Shown here one piece after another: positions 50,556 through 61,110 of a stretch of 64,000 bases of DNA. The notes under the pieces are model-generated. The model did not search any database, was not told the DNA's origin, and saw nothing but the letters and a program-made list of their open reading frames with translations. The DNA lies in NCBI GenBank assembly GCA_003024785.1, contig PUQB01000007.1, forward strand, positions 660,001 through 724,000, given 5' to 3'. This DNA is from Selaginella tamariscina. Taxonomy: Eukaryota; Streptophyta; Lycopodiopsida; Selaginellales; Selaginellaceae. Numbering within the stretch: the stretch's first letter is position 1; the number at the start of each line of letters is the position of its first letter. A program made the translations under genes and the position numbers.

Positions 50556-52038
50556 ATGGTAAGTAAAAAACACACATACACACACACACGTATATGCATA
50601 TGTGCTACGCAGGGACCGGGAACACCAGTGATGGCTAAAGAGAGTGGGGAAGTGTTCATTTCAGCAAACCCGGAATGTGATGACTTTCTTGAGCTTCTTC
50701 CTATGCTTCTTAACAATCCACATACCGAAAAAGATGCCATACACACCATGGGTATATTCTCCGGTGGCTCCACTCCGGATCACAGTAATACATCTGCTGA
50801 GGACTCCAACACGAAGAACATACAAGATATGTATCCATCTTCTGCAGTCTATAATGCGCCGCCTGCTAACAAGTTTAGAACTCTTCCTGCATTGCTAGGG
50901 GGCTATGTACCGAGGAGAATATGCCCAAACATGGGATTCTCTCCAAGGAATCTAAGGAGGTCTTCCCAGATGAACACAATGAGAGGAAGGAGAAGGCAGG
51001 CTCATCTTCGAATAAGGCCAGTGCATCCAAGAATCTCGTTTCCGAACGGAAGCGGAGAAAGAAACTTAATGAACGCCTGTATTCGCTACGTGCTATCGTC
51101 CCCAAGATCAGCAAGGCAAGCTTTAAGTGACGTATATAGGTGTATATATGCAGTTCAAAAGAATGTGTATTTGCACTAAAATCCATGAGAAATGCATCAT
51201 TTTTATTAATTCTTTATTAAATTTTTATAGATGGACAAGGCTTCAATAGTTGCAGATGCAATCGACTATGTGCAGGAGTTGCAGAACAAAGTGAGTGAAT
51301 TAGAGGAGGATGTATCGAGCCTTGAGGCAGCCGAGAGGCGTGAGGTAGAGCTCGGTAGCGTGGTTGATGCGTGGAATGAGATGGTTAATGTCGGTGAGAG
51401 GTTCTACTCATCAGATATTGATCAACACTATGTCAAACTGCAGAAACAAGACAGCAGAAAAGCTCTAGAGGTTAGTGCAATTTTTACTTAATTACATATA
51501 ATTAGCTATTTAAAACTTAATAAATAAAAAAAACCATGTCGTTATCAGAAGTTACAGCAATGTTTGGTCTTCAGTTGCTTTCTTCATCCAAGTTTACCTG
51601 CAGTGTGTACTTGTGTCATTATCATGGTTTATCTTTTTATTTAATTAAATTATATTAATTAACTAATTAATGATGATCTAATTTACAGTTAGAAGTTTCC
51701 AAGCTGGAGGACCAAGTCTTCTACTTAAGAATTAACTGTGGTAATTCTGATGGAGTACTTATTCAGCTTGCAAAGGCATTTGAGTCTATTGGACTTGAGT
51801 TTAGTAATGCAACACTCTCTTCTTTCCAAGGCCAACTAATTAACAGCTTCATTGCAAGGGTAAAAATATAAGGATTTATTTATATAAACTATTATATAAA
51901 AATATATTAGTTTATTATTAAATTATAAAGTAATATTATATATGGTGGTTGTAGATGGAGGAGTGGAAGTCTTTGGACAATGATGAAGTGAAGAAGATTA
52001 TAGTTGAGCTGGCTTCCAAGTTTGGCATTCACTGCTAG
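50556..52038 (+). CDS. bHLH transcription factor with ACT-like C-terminal domain
   Basis: Model: a mini-exon ending ATG at 50556-50558, or alternatively a start at Met 50631; main exon 50613-51115; exons 51231-51470, 51689-51859 and 51955-52038 (stop TAG). The basic/helix-1 part reads SKNLVSERKRRKKLNERLYS and continues to VPKISK, with the His/Glu-Arg-type E-box contacts present as E-R-x-R. Helix 2 begins in the next exon (MDKASIVADAIDYVQELQ), followed by a coiled segment. The last two exons (LEVSKLEDQVFYLRINCGNS, then FIARMEEWKSLDNDEVKKI) resemble the ACT-like dimerisation fold of plant bHLHs near bHLH35, DYT1 and AMS. It should be a nuclear DNA-binding regulator; its target process is not deducible. 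The intron after KISK has a GC donor. A single base seems missing near 50906 (LPALLGGY in one frame, TEENMPKHG in the next). Confidence 0.8.
51116..51230 (+). other. GC-AG intron in the bHLH gene
   Basis: The donor is AAG/GCAAGC and the acceptor TTTTTATAG/ATGGACAAGG. The exon junction falls at the intron site usual between helix-1 and helix-2 code in this bHLH group (KISK/MDKAS) and keeps the frame in phase 0. Using any nearby GT would break the conserved domain. Confidence 0.75.
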
Positions 52039-52098
52039 ATAATTATATATTATATTTCTTTTGTATATTCATCTTAATATATAACAATTAATGTCAAC

Positions 52099-52175
52099 AA
52101 ACCCTAAAGGTGTAAACCCTAAAAAAAGGAAAACCTAATTTAAAAGGAGCCTTAAGCAGAGGATTAGGGCTAGGG
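52099..52175 (+). promoter_or_regulatory. Telo-box cluster in the bHLH-DSS1 intergenic gap
   Basis: Two perfect AAACCCTAA boxes (52099-52107, 52114-52122) and, further on, TTAGGGCTAGGGTT in the opposite sense lie within the 164 nt between the bHLH stop and the DSS1 start. Telo-boxes are common in promoters and 5' leaders of plant translation and proteasome genes, so they are probably part of the DSS1 promoter. Confidence 0.6.
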
Positions 52176-52202
52176 TTCTTGGAGAGAAAGAAGAAGGGAG
52201 CA

Positions 52203-52976
52203 ATGGCGGCTGTGGACGGCGTGGCAAAGGAGTCTACTGAGGAGGCGAAGCTCGATCTATTGAGGACGATGACGAGTTCGAGGAATTTGAGAACGAAGGT
52301 AATATGTAGGAAAATAGCAGAAATTTCTGCTTTTTATTATAGAAATTGGTACAGATCTCCATATTACAACATACTATGTTGTGTGTATGCGGATTATTGT
52401 AACATATATTTGACCACAATAGTTTAATTTGCAGAAGCATAGGTAAATATTTATATTATATTATGTAGGTGCCTCTGCTTTACGTGGTATGACCTGTGCT
52501 CTCTCTCTCTCTCTCTCTTAAACTGATTTATAAGCTCTGTGTGTATCTAGCAAATTAACTAACCCGCAAGTAATTAATATAGACATATAACATATAGATG
52601 TCTATTAATATATAGACATGTAACATATAGATGTCTATTAATGTATAGACATGTAACATATAGATGTCTATTAATGTATATTAATTATTTGTCTGTTGGT
52701 TGTGCATGTGTTGCTGCTGTCTCCATTGCCAAGTGTCGAACAAATACTACAATAATTCTCATAGTATACTATGTTGCCGTCATAATCTATATACCTCACA
52801 TCTTTCACACAAATCTATTAGGAGAACCGACATGAACCTATTATATCTATTTGTGCAGAGATTGTATAAAACATATTCTGATATGTGTATGTAGTATGAA
52901 AACGACAGTAAACTGGATTATGTACTTTGCTGTATACATGTGTTTGATATGATATGTTTGTATTTGTTTATATATT

Positions 52977-53057
<81 letters not shown>

Positions 53058-53316
53058 ATAAGTTTATTTGTTTTTTGTTACTTGAAGAATGGGATGAGAA
53101 AGAAGAGAAGGAGGAGTTGCAGCAGTGGGAAGACGACTGGGATGATGACGATGTGAATGACGATTTCTCACAGCAGCTGCGGGCTGAGCTTGACAAAATG
53201 CAGAAACACAGGTGTGTATGTGGTGTGTGTGATTAACACTTAGTGATATATAATATATAATATAAACATTGTATGTTGTGTTTTGCAGAACAATTAAACT
53301 AGCAACAGTTATGTAG
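52203..53316 (+). CDS. DSS1: DSS1/SEM1, 26S proteasome lid subunit
   Basis: Three exons: 52203-52298, 53088-53211 and 53289-53316 (stop TAG). They give a protein of about 82 residues, near the usual 70-80. Signature parts are MAAVDGVAKESTEEAKLDLL, then the acidic EDDEFEEFENE, then the hallmark WEDDWDDDDVNDDFSQQLRA. DSS1 is an intrinsically disordered acidic peptide that ties together the proteasome lid and also binds BRCA2-type and TREX-2 partners in nucleus and cytosol. In exon 1 the Met frame runs out of the EDDEFEEF frame by one base at CTATTGAGGACG (about 52258-52264), as if one T were missing. Intron 1 is packed with (CT)n, (TA)n and (GA)n. The exon 2 donor, ACAG/GTGTGTATG, lies in a GT-rich run. 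Confidence 0.85.
52983..53056 (+). repeat. (TA)n(GA)n compound microsatellite in DSS1 intron 1
   Basis: About 26 bp of TA are followed by about 48 bp of GA, ending 31 bp before the exon 2 acceptor. Confidence 0.9.
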
Positions 53317-53319
53317 AAG

Positions 53320-54605
53320 GCTTTGTCTTATGTTCTATGAAGCAATTTAAAACTCTTAACTTTTGCACATGTCAATGTTTGCTGGATTCCTTTGGGATTG
53401 CTGACCTTTAACACATTGGTTTTCACGTGATTACTTATATATATGTTTATGTATACATGTGTGTGTGTGTGTGTGTGTTCTTTTCGTTGGAAGGATGCAT
53501 CCTACCACGCTTGTGTAAGGTAGTAGTATATTAATTCAATACGTTATAGTATTATAGTTATTAGTATGAAATGTACATACACTAGTCATAATGGTACTGT
53601 TCCTTCTCACATGTGTTTTAATATACTAAATAAAACAATATATCAGAAAAGCATTAATATAAATATGCTCACTAAAATCTATACATGTAATAGTACCTCT
53701 ATTTATGATTACAATTTAAGTTGTACTTTTTAGTTTGTATAATTATATTAGAATATAATTAAATTGTTCAATTTGTTTATTTATTTGATTTTAGTACTTG
53801 ATTTACACATATAAGTCAATTAATAATATTATTAATTAAATCTTTTAATATATATAAAGATATTTAATTATTATAGTGTTTGACTTGTATTTTCATTTTT
53901 ATATTCAAATTATAATATAATAAAGATGTGTTTAATTGTACTTTCTACTCACAAACACAGTTTGCCTCCTTCAGTTAAATATTGTAACTAATTTTAAAAA
54001 ATGATTCTCTCTCTATATATGTGTGTGAAATAAAACATGATTTTGTATAAATGAAATTAACTAATCCATATGGTTTAAATTTTATTTCAGGCTTAAATTT
54101 TATTTTAATGTATAATTATAAAGAGGTTCTATTAATTAAATATTTAATAAGAATATATATTTAAGTTAAATATTATTAGTTGATGTATTTACACGTACAT
54201 GCAACGTGCAAACTGCAACGTGCAGAGTGTATACAGAAAATCTACATATCTGATATTCTTGGGAACAAAGTTAAGACTCCTTGACTGTATAATTAAGCTA
54301 ATTAAATACATTAATTAAATTAAACTAAACCCACATCTCTATCAAAATGTATTTGGACATCGGCATGTATACGCAAATAGTTTATCACATTTTACTATTA
54401 AAACAAAACAGAAATTAATATTCTATATACTTTTATACCGCATCATAACAATGCTATCACTCTCATGTCTTAAACATACACAAATGAGTATATATATACA
54501 TCCCTTTCATAGTAGGCGACTCCTAGAAGTTTCCCCATACTTAACTTAATCACACACTTAAACACAAACTTAAACATGTTTTAGCTAGAGAGAGGCGATA
54601 CAACA
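53320..54605. other. Intergenic, DSS1 to ALOG, no gene
   Basis: AT-rich DNA holding the convergent 3' ends of DSS1 (+) and the ALOG gene (-). I see nothing else. Confidence 0.5.
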
Positions 54606-54608
54606 GAC

Positions 54609-55240
54609 TCAATCCGCGAGGCTCCCGGCGGTGTCCGGTACAACGGGAGACGAGGAGGAGTTAGTTGCTTCGGATCCACCAGAACCACCACTGTTCGTGA
54701 TGTGTACCGTATTCGTATTCGTATCCGTATTCGAGACCGTATTATTTACTACTGCTCCCGGCCTCTTACGTTTCTTCTTCTCGTATGCTATCCCCTTGCC
54801 TTCGCCTGCATTTCACGTACCTCACGGAGGTACAACCTGACCGCGCGGGCACCAAACGGGTTCGACTCCGGCTTACCGCCGTGCTCCTCGAAGGCCGCCC
54901 GTAGCCGTCCGATGAGTGCATCCAGGCTCCCCCACGCCTGCCTGAGGGGGCACGCACAAGGAGCAGGAGGATGTGTAAGTCCGAAGAACGGGCACGCCGG
55001 TGCGTGTATCTTCGTCTTCCCGAACTGGTCGAGGTACCTAAGAAACTCCAGGACATGCGCACCGCTGCACCTGGAGAGCGCCAGCGGCGGCCTGTGGTTC
55101 TTCAGGTACTGCCCGAACGTGTTCCAGTCCCGCCGCTTCTGCGCCTCGTACCTGCTGGGGGGAGCCTGCTGCTGTGAACTGTTACTCGGTTCCTCCTGCC
55201 CAGTCGCCTCACCACAGTCGTCCGGCGTTAAGCCGCTCAT
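54609..55240 (-). CDS. ALOG domain protein (LSH/G1 family)
   Basis: Starting at 55240 the frame reads [20 protein letters not shown], a Gln-rich linker, then a complete ALOG domain from about residue 29: [40 protein letters not shown], the zinc-ribbon insert with [15 protein letters not shown], and [24 protein letters not shown] proteins are plant nuclear DNA-binding regulators derived from a recombinase-like domain; they control organ boundaries, inflorescence and floral identity. Immediately after AKARG the frame meets a stop (about 54788). If one A is missing in GGGGATAGC, the frame continues with the usual KKKRKRP nuclear-localisation signal and a Ser/Thr/Asn-rich tail to TGA at 54609-54611. 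The coding part is strikingly GC-rich against its surroundings and, as is normal for the family, intronless. Confidence 0.9.
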
Positions 55241-55520
55241 CTGATCTGAACTCGTCCCGGAGACGGGGCTTCCCGTAGGATTTCTCCCTTCTCGGACGTC
55301 CGCTACCGGATTTCTCCCGGTGGGTGCCGGCTACTTCAACCCTGGGAGGATTCTACCGGAAGTTTATCTGTTAATCGATTCCTCCTGTTCCGGAGACGGG
55401 GTTTTCCCCGGGTTACTACTTAACCTGTGGTACCACTCACACAGTAAGACCCTCTACGAGAGAGAATAAGAAAGAACACTTACCCTCATGGAGCTTCCAT
55501 GGTACAAGTCCCCCTCAAAA
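55241..55520 (-). promoter_or_regulatory. GC-rich 5' leader of ALOG gene with possible intron and uORF
   Basis: Directly upstream of the ALOG start. CCGGAGACGGGG occurs twice (55255-55266 and 55390-55401). On the minus strand a good donor GAGG/GTAAGT lies at about 55483, with candidate acceptors CTCTCGTAG and TACCACAG about 30-60 nt on. A tiny uORF (Met-Glu-Ala-Pro-stop, about 55485-55499) overlaps the donor. All of this is inference until a transcript is seen. Confidence 0.4.
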
Positions 55521-57160
55521 CCCTTCAAAACCTCGTGCGTGTGCGTGCGCGTGTGTGTTTGAGGAACATATACGGCAGTAATTGATTGATATAATATGAA
55601 GAAAGAAAGATTTTGTCAGGGACGGACCTGATAGTGAAGATCACATGGAAATCTTTACCCTTCCCCAAGTAGAAGCGGGATATAAAATATATACAGTACT
55701 ACTGCAGCAAAGAGATTTGCTCGAAGAAGAACCAAAGCATTATGTTCCAAGGTTAATAAAATTTAATTAAATTAAATGCCTAGATGGTTGCTAAATTCTT
55801 GGATTAACATAGATAATTAAAGATTAAAATGATGAGGTGGCATTTCGAGTCAAGGAATGGGGGACCCTCCCAATGTTCCTTCTCATGCAAATGCATAACG
55901 TGCATAAGGCTCACGCCAGCCGAGGTGTTAATTGTTAATTAAACGAGTTTAGTGTACTAATTAACGTATGTATGTGCGTGTGTGTGTGTGTGTGTGTGGG
56001 GTCGTAGTTTGATTGGGTCCCTTTGAGCATATCAGCAGAATGAAATTTTTTTAATTAAAGAAGTAAAGGAAAATGATATTCTTTTACCTTGAAAATGTTG
56101 CAATAGTACTTGGGAATTTTGAATTTATATTTGTTTATTTAAGGGCATCAAGTTGCACTATACCATGTCCCACACATCAATCAATCAATCACATATAAGC
56201 TCTTTTGCCGGTATATTCTGTGAATATCCATATGTTTTAAAACCATAACCATGTGATTAAAATTGGGGAATCTAATAGCTTTGTTTAATTACGTGTGTTT
56301 GCGATAATGGACAAGGGGACCGATATAAGTGACATTGGATGCACCTAATATACCTCACACCATTTTATTTAATTAATTTTAAAGAGTTAATAATTACTAA
56401 TAATTAATTAGTAATTGTTTTTAATTAATATGGACTTGTTCAAGTTCAAATTTTCTACAGCATGGGACCCTGTTTGGGATTTTGTATATATTTAAAGTTG
56501 GTGCCATATGCAATGTAACTACAGTGAGTGGGCTACAGTGGAATGATTCATTCCATTGCTGTCACAGTGGATTTAATTAACTAATTAATTAATTATTGTT
56601 TAATTAATTAATTATTGATATTTGATTAATTTAGTTTAAGTGGCAACATCACAATAGCGCATTATTTGTTTATTTATGTATAAGGTCACCCATAAGGATA
56701 AGAAATCACGTGATCAAGTCATTTGTATATGCTTAGTTTAATGGTGCTTCTGTTGACTTGTAAAACAAGATTAAGTTGGTTTAATTATGCTAGTTTAACA
56801 TTTTTTATTTAATTGATTCTTTTGCTAAATTCATATAATATATAAATGGAAAAAATATATATATATAAATTGTATGACAAATTCGATAACCTCGTACAGT
56901 ACAGCTTGTTCTTCTTCAATTGATGTGTGTCAGTTCAAATAATGATTCAAATTTTTGATAAATTTTAACAATGTTTTTTTGTGAATTACTCATATAATTA
57001 GAAGCATCCGAAAAGACACGTCCCCTCATGCCGACGTGGCAAAGAATATTCCCTGCATAACTAATATGTAGTTGCTCGTTCGAGAGAACATATAAAACAT
57101 ATAAACATATAAAAATATAAAATATATTGTTTTTTTTTAAATATATAAAAAAAAAAATAA
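55520..57160. other. Intergenic between divergent ALOG and reductase genes, no gene
   Basis: It contains the promoters of two divergently transcribed genes. A TATAAAATATATA string lies at 55681, an (AATC)n cluster at 56178-56192, and TTAATTAA-type palindromes at 56565-56640. No coding potential. Confidence 0.45.
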
Positions 57161-57230
57161 TGTTTTTCACAAGCAACAATAGAGCAGATTCTTCGTATCT
57201 CTTCTTCACGGGCTCTGGTTCGAAGTACAT

Positions 57231-59165
57231 ATGGGATCCGAAATGCTCTTATTTGCCGGAGGTGTGTTATTGTCCCTTCAAGAATACAGAGGTGCAGCAT
57301 TGCCGTATTCCAAGGTGTGTGTGTGTGTGTGTGTTGTGTGTGTGTGTGTGTGTGTGCACGTGCGTGTGTATGTGTTGCTTTCATACACACACACACACAC
57401 ACACACACAGAAACAGGCCTTAACACGTGCATATACAGTTTACTCTCTCTCTCCCTCCCTCCTCCCTCTCTCTCTCCCTCTCCCTCTCCCTCTCCCTCTC
57501 CCTCTCCCTCTCCCTCTCTCTCCCCCTCCCTCTCTCTCTCTCTCTGCGTGGTACATAGTATATAGCGTTTGAGGTGTGTATGTGTACAATGATATAAGTA
57601 ATACAATGTCATTTAAACATCAATATAAACACACACACACACATACACACACATAAATATGTATGTATAGATGTATGTATATATATATGTATTGCAGTTT
57701 GCGGGAAGACAGCAAAAAATACTTCAATTACCCAGTAAGATTGGAATGCACATGTTTTATTTACCGGCAGCCATTCTCAGCATGTGTTTCCTCTTACATA
57801 AACTTGGTACATTATTATTTATTAAATTATACCAAGTTAATGTAGAATATAATTAAATTTTGGATTTGACTAAAATAAGTTAGTTTTAAACTTTATATAA
57901 TTAGCAATTAATTTATTCATAAATTTATACAATTGTATATAACAATTTTATATAATGTAATTTCCATTATTATTAAGTTTTTATATTTTATTAAATAACA
58001 TTGATAACAGTCATATTTAATTTTTATTGTGTAAGTTGATGTTAATAACTCGATATTCCAATAACATTTAATTACTAGATATTTATCTGTTAAAAAGTAT
58101 TAATAATAGAAGTTAAACTAGGATTTTAAAATTTAATAAGTTAATCTTTTATAACTTCACTCTTAAAATATTATAGTTATTATTTAATTATATTAATAAT
58201 TCTATATAATTTTATATAATCATAATCACCTTTTACTTTTTACATATGTACACCTGCATACGCATATATCTTGTATATGTAGTTTCCTTTCATATGTTAT
58301 ATTATTATTAAGTTTTATATTAATAAATTAATAATATAAAACATTGATAAATGATTTAACATTATTTATCTATTAGAAAGTATTTATTTTTCTTAATATT
58401 ATTAACAGAGTATTTTGACGCACCCGCTGCAATGGATGCCGTTGGATTGTCTGGATGGGCGTATGATCTTCGCCTTCATAGCAGTCCCAGTTTGAGAATT
58501 GTGCTTGTATCTGCTGCTGTTACCCTTCATTTCGTAAAAAGAGTTCTCGAGGTACTATTATTAATATTAATATATTATATTATTATTTTATTATTATTAA
58601 TATTATTATTACTTCACTGTGTGTGCGTGTGTGTGTATACACATACTTTCAAATGAAAATTTACGTACTAGTTACGCACACATAACTCACACACACACAC
58701 ACATGGTTTTATGAAACAGGTGCAATTTCTACACGAATATTCGGGGACAATATGCGGGGTGACGAGTTTAGCGGTGTCAATAACCTTTGCACTGCTATCG
58801 TTAAACCTGTTTTACGCACAGGAGATTGCAGAGGCCATGTGTTACCACCCTACATATAACACAACGTGGTGTGGAGTACTTCTGTTTATTATTGGAATTG
58901 TCGGGAATTTCTACCACCACTGTATACTTGCCAGAATACGTAACTCCGCTGAAGGCCTCGCTGCTCAGGTGTGTGCGTGTGCGTGTGCGTGCGTGTGCGA
59001 GAGAGTATGTCTATACGCACCTCATGCGTATCTAGTCTTAGTAACATATATCTATATCTATCACACTCACACACACACATACATACACACGCATAAGAAA
59101 ATGAGCACTTCGTAACGCATACATACACAAGAGGTGTGTACACACACACACACACGCATATGTCA

Positions 59166-59200
<35 letters not shown>

Positions 59201-59271
59201 TAAATATACATACATACACGCGTATAACAAAATTAGCACTGGTTCGTGAAAAATATAATTATGCATACTCT

Positions 59272-59328
<57 letters not shown>

Positions 59329-60075
59329 TAGTAAATACATTTAATATTGTATATGTACTTCATTAACTCTGTGTGTGTGTGAGTAAGAGTAATTGGTTTG
59401 TGTACAAAAGTATAATTATGCATACTCCGTTGTGTGGTGTGAGAGAGAGAGTAATAATATGCAGTTATATATGTACCTTTGGTGTATATCTGTGCGTGTG
59501 TTACCATTTTGAAAGCACTAATATGACGATATATATGTGTGTGCGTGCGCGTACGTTGATATATATATATATATATAATATATATATTCTGTGTGTGTGT
59601 GTGTGTGTGTAGGTAACATGGTTTTTGTACATCCATGTGTTTAAAGGAATGCATTGTAATATGTGTATATATTGCTTATTAATTGTATATATATACGTGT
59701 GTATATACACACGCACACATATATATGTGTGTGTGTCTCTCTCTCTATACACACACACACACACACACACACCACACACATATATATATATATATATTGC
59801 AGGCGAGGAGGGATAGTATAACAACAAAGAAGTACATAGTCCCACACGGGGGACTATTCGACAAGGTGGCATGCCCACAGTACCTGTTTGAGATAATAAT
59901 ATTCGTGGGAATATCCATGATAAGCCAGACAACCATGTCACTGGCTTGCGCGGTTTTCAACATGCTCTACTTAACCGCGCGGAGCTTCCTACTCGCGAAT
60001 GGTATGTTCAGAAGCTCGAAGGCTTTCCTAAGCAACGCAAGGCCCTCATACCCAATGTCATTTAAAATTAAATAA
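57231..60075 (+). CDS. Steroid 5-alpha-reductase C-terminal-domain family protein (DET2-like superfamily)
   Basis: Five exons: 57231-57314, 57698-57806, 58409-58551, 58720-58968 and 59803-60075, with GT-AG introns of consistent phase, about 285 residues. Features include an EYRGAALPYSKF start resembling the SEIRGKH..YSKF of plant paralogues, LHFVKRVLEVQFLHEYSG, IIGIVGNFYHHCILA and, in the last exon, VPHGGLFDKVACPQYLFEI. Several hydrophobic segments fit an ER membrane enzyme reducing an enone or enoyl substrate with NADPH; the substrate is unknown. This plant subgroup (At5g16010-like) is distinct from DET2. The usual His in CPHY is Gln here. The end loses homology after LTARSF; one base down, the frame gives TREWYVQKLEGFPKQRKALI and a stop at 60065, so a C seems missing near 59988. 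The N-terminus upstream of 57231 is uncertain. Confidence 0.8.
57315..57411 (+). repeat. (GT)n...(CA)n inverted microsatellites at the exon 1 donor
   Basis: The 5' splice site AAG/GTGTGT opens a GT-rich run to about 57372. After a short TTGCTTTCAT loop follows an uninterrupted (AC)n at 57385-57410. In pre-mRNA these can form a long GU/AC stem that includes the donor. Confidence 0.8.
57425..57546 (+). repeat. Polypyrimidine (CCCTCT)n/(CT)n tract in reductase intron 1
   Basis: About 120 bp of pure C/T on the plus strand, with at least six successive CCCTCT units between 57476 and 57520. This is a candidate for triplex or i-motif structure and a length-polymorphic locus. Confidence 0.9.
58969..59802 (+). 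repeat. Microsatellite-filled intron 4 of the reductase gene
   Basis: The intron opens inside GTGTGTGCGTGTGCG and contains (AC)n, (CT)n, (GT)n(GA)n (59273-59328), TA runs and (AC)n(TA)n (59751-59797) before the TATTGCAG acceptor. Open frames in it are repeat translations and not genes. Confidence 0.85.
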
Positions 60076-60419
60076 ATAATATAAATAAATAAAATATAAT
60101 TCATATATAAATGATATTAATTTATATATGTGAATAAATCATTAAGTTAAAAAAATATATATATATTTTACCATTAGTAACCAAAAGTCCACTAACATGA
60201 GGGTTTTAGGCATATTAAACATTGAAAAACTGCTAAAATATATTTTACCAATTTAATAAAGTATACAAATCAAACATTAATGAAGTATATATACAATATT
60301 TAAATATGAAATATAGCTTATTTAGATAAACTCTTTAATTAATATCATTTAGAATTTAAAATTTAATTCATACATGCACAGATATACACCGAAGGTATGT
60401 AACTGCATGTTATTCTCTT

Positions 60420-60454
<35 letters not shown>

Positions 60455-60998
60455 TCTACGTAGTGTATGCATAATTATTTTTTTACACAAACCACGTACC
60501 CTCAGTAACATGTGTGTGTGTGTTGTATACGCGGATAACAAAATTAGCACTTTGTAACGCATACATACACAAGAGGTGCATATATACATACATACATACA
60601 TATATATATACACACATATAGATGTATACATATGTTATCTTCTCTCTCTCACACATACACATACGTACATACATATATATTTATACTCTCACACACACGC
60701 ACACGCACACACAACCACACGCATTATGAGAACATAAATCTATAATTATATTTTTGTACGTAGTCTAGTCATAACACGCACGCACGCACGCACGCACACA
60801 CAGGCGCATAACAAAATTAACACTTGTACACAATAGACATACTCTCCCTCTCCTCGCTCTCTCTCTCTCTCCTCTCTCTCTTCTCTCTCTCTCTCTCTCT
60901 CTCTCTAATATAATATATATATATATATAAGACACACGCACGCACACACACACTAAAAAATAAAAGGCTTACATTGTTACTATTTGGTGCTGTTGAAG
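60076..60998. repeat. Microsatellite-rich 3' flank, no gene
   Basis: Contains (CA)n at 60435-60453, (GCAC)n-type repeats at 60777-60800, a long CT tract at 60841-60906 and CA/TA runs between them. Confidence 0.7.
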
Positions 60999-61110
60999 GC
61001 AAATAATTGAGGAAGCTGCAAATTCCCGTGAGCTGCAAAAAGAATCTTCAGAGAATATTATTGATCCACATTATAAACCCTTTCTACGTAGGAGACACAG
61101 ACACAAGTGA
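60999..61110 (+). CDS. Orphan terminal exon, unrecognised
   Basis: After an acceptor-like TGTTGAAG, the sequence reads QIIEEAANSRELQKESSENI and continues IDPHYKPFLRRRHRHK to a TGA at 61108-61110. Charged, unbiased amino-acid usage stands out in a repeat desert. No partner exon was found on either side; it may be the 3' end of a gene with distant exons, an alternative last exon of the reductase gene, or a relic. Confidence 0.35.

Noticed and set aside
54702-55244. 180-codon plus-strand frame opposite the ALOG gene
   Set aside because: It is an antisense shadow of the GC-rich ALOG coding sequence.
57061-57612. 183-codon minus-strand frame with Glu-Gly-Glu-Arg repeats
   Set aside because: It is the antisense of the CCCTCT/CT tract and CA repeats in intron 1; no independent coding evidence.
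59133-59847. Long frames on both strands in the reductase intron region
   Set aside because: They consist of (TH)n, (CV)n, (RE)n and (LS)n from microsatellites and lie between well-defined exons 4 and 5.
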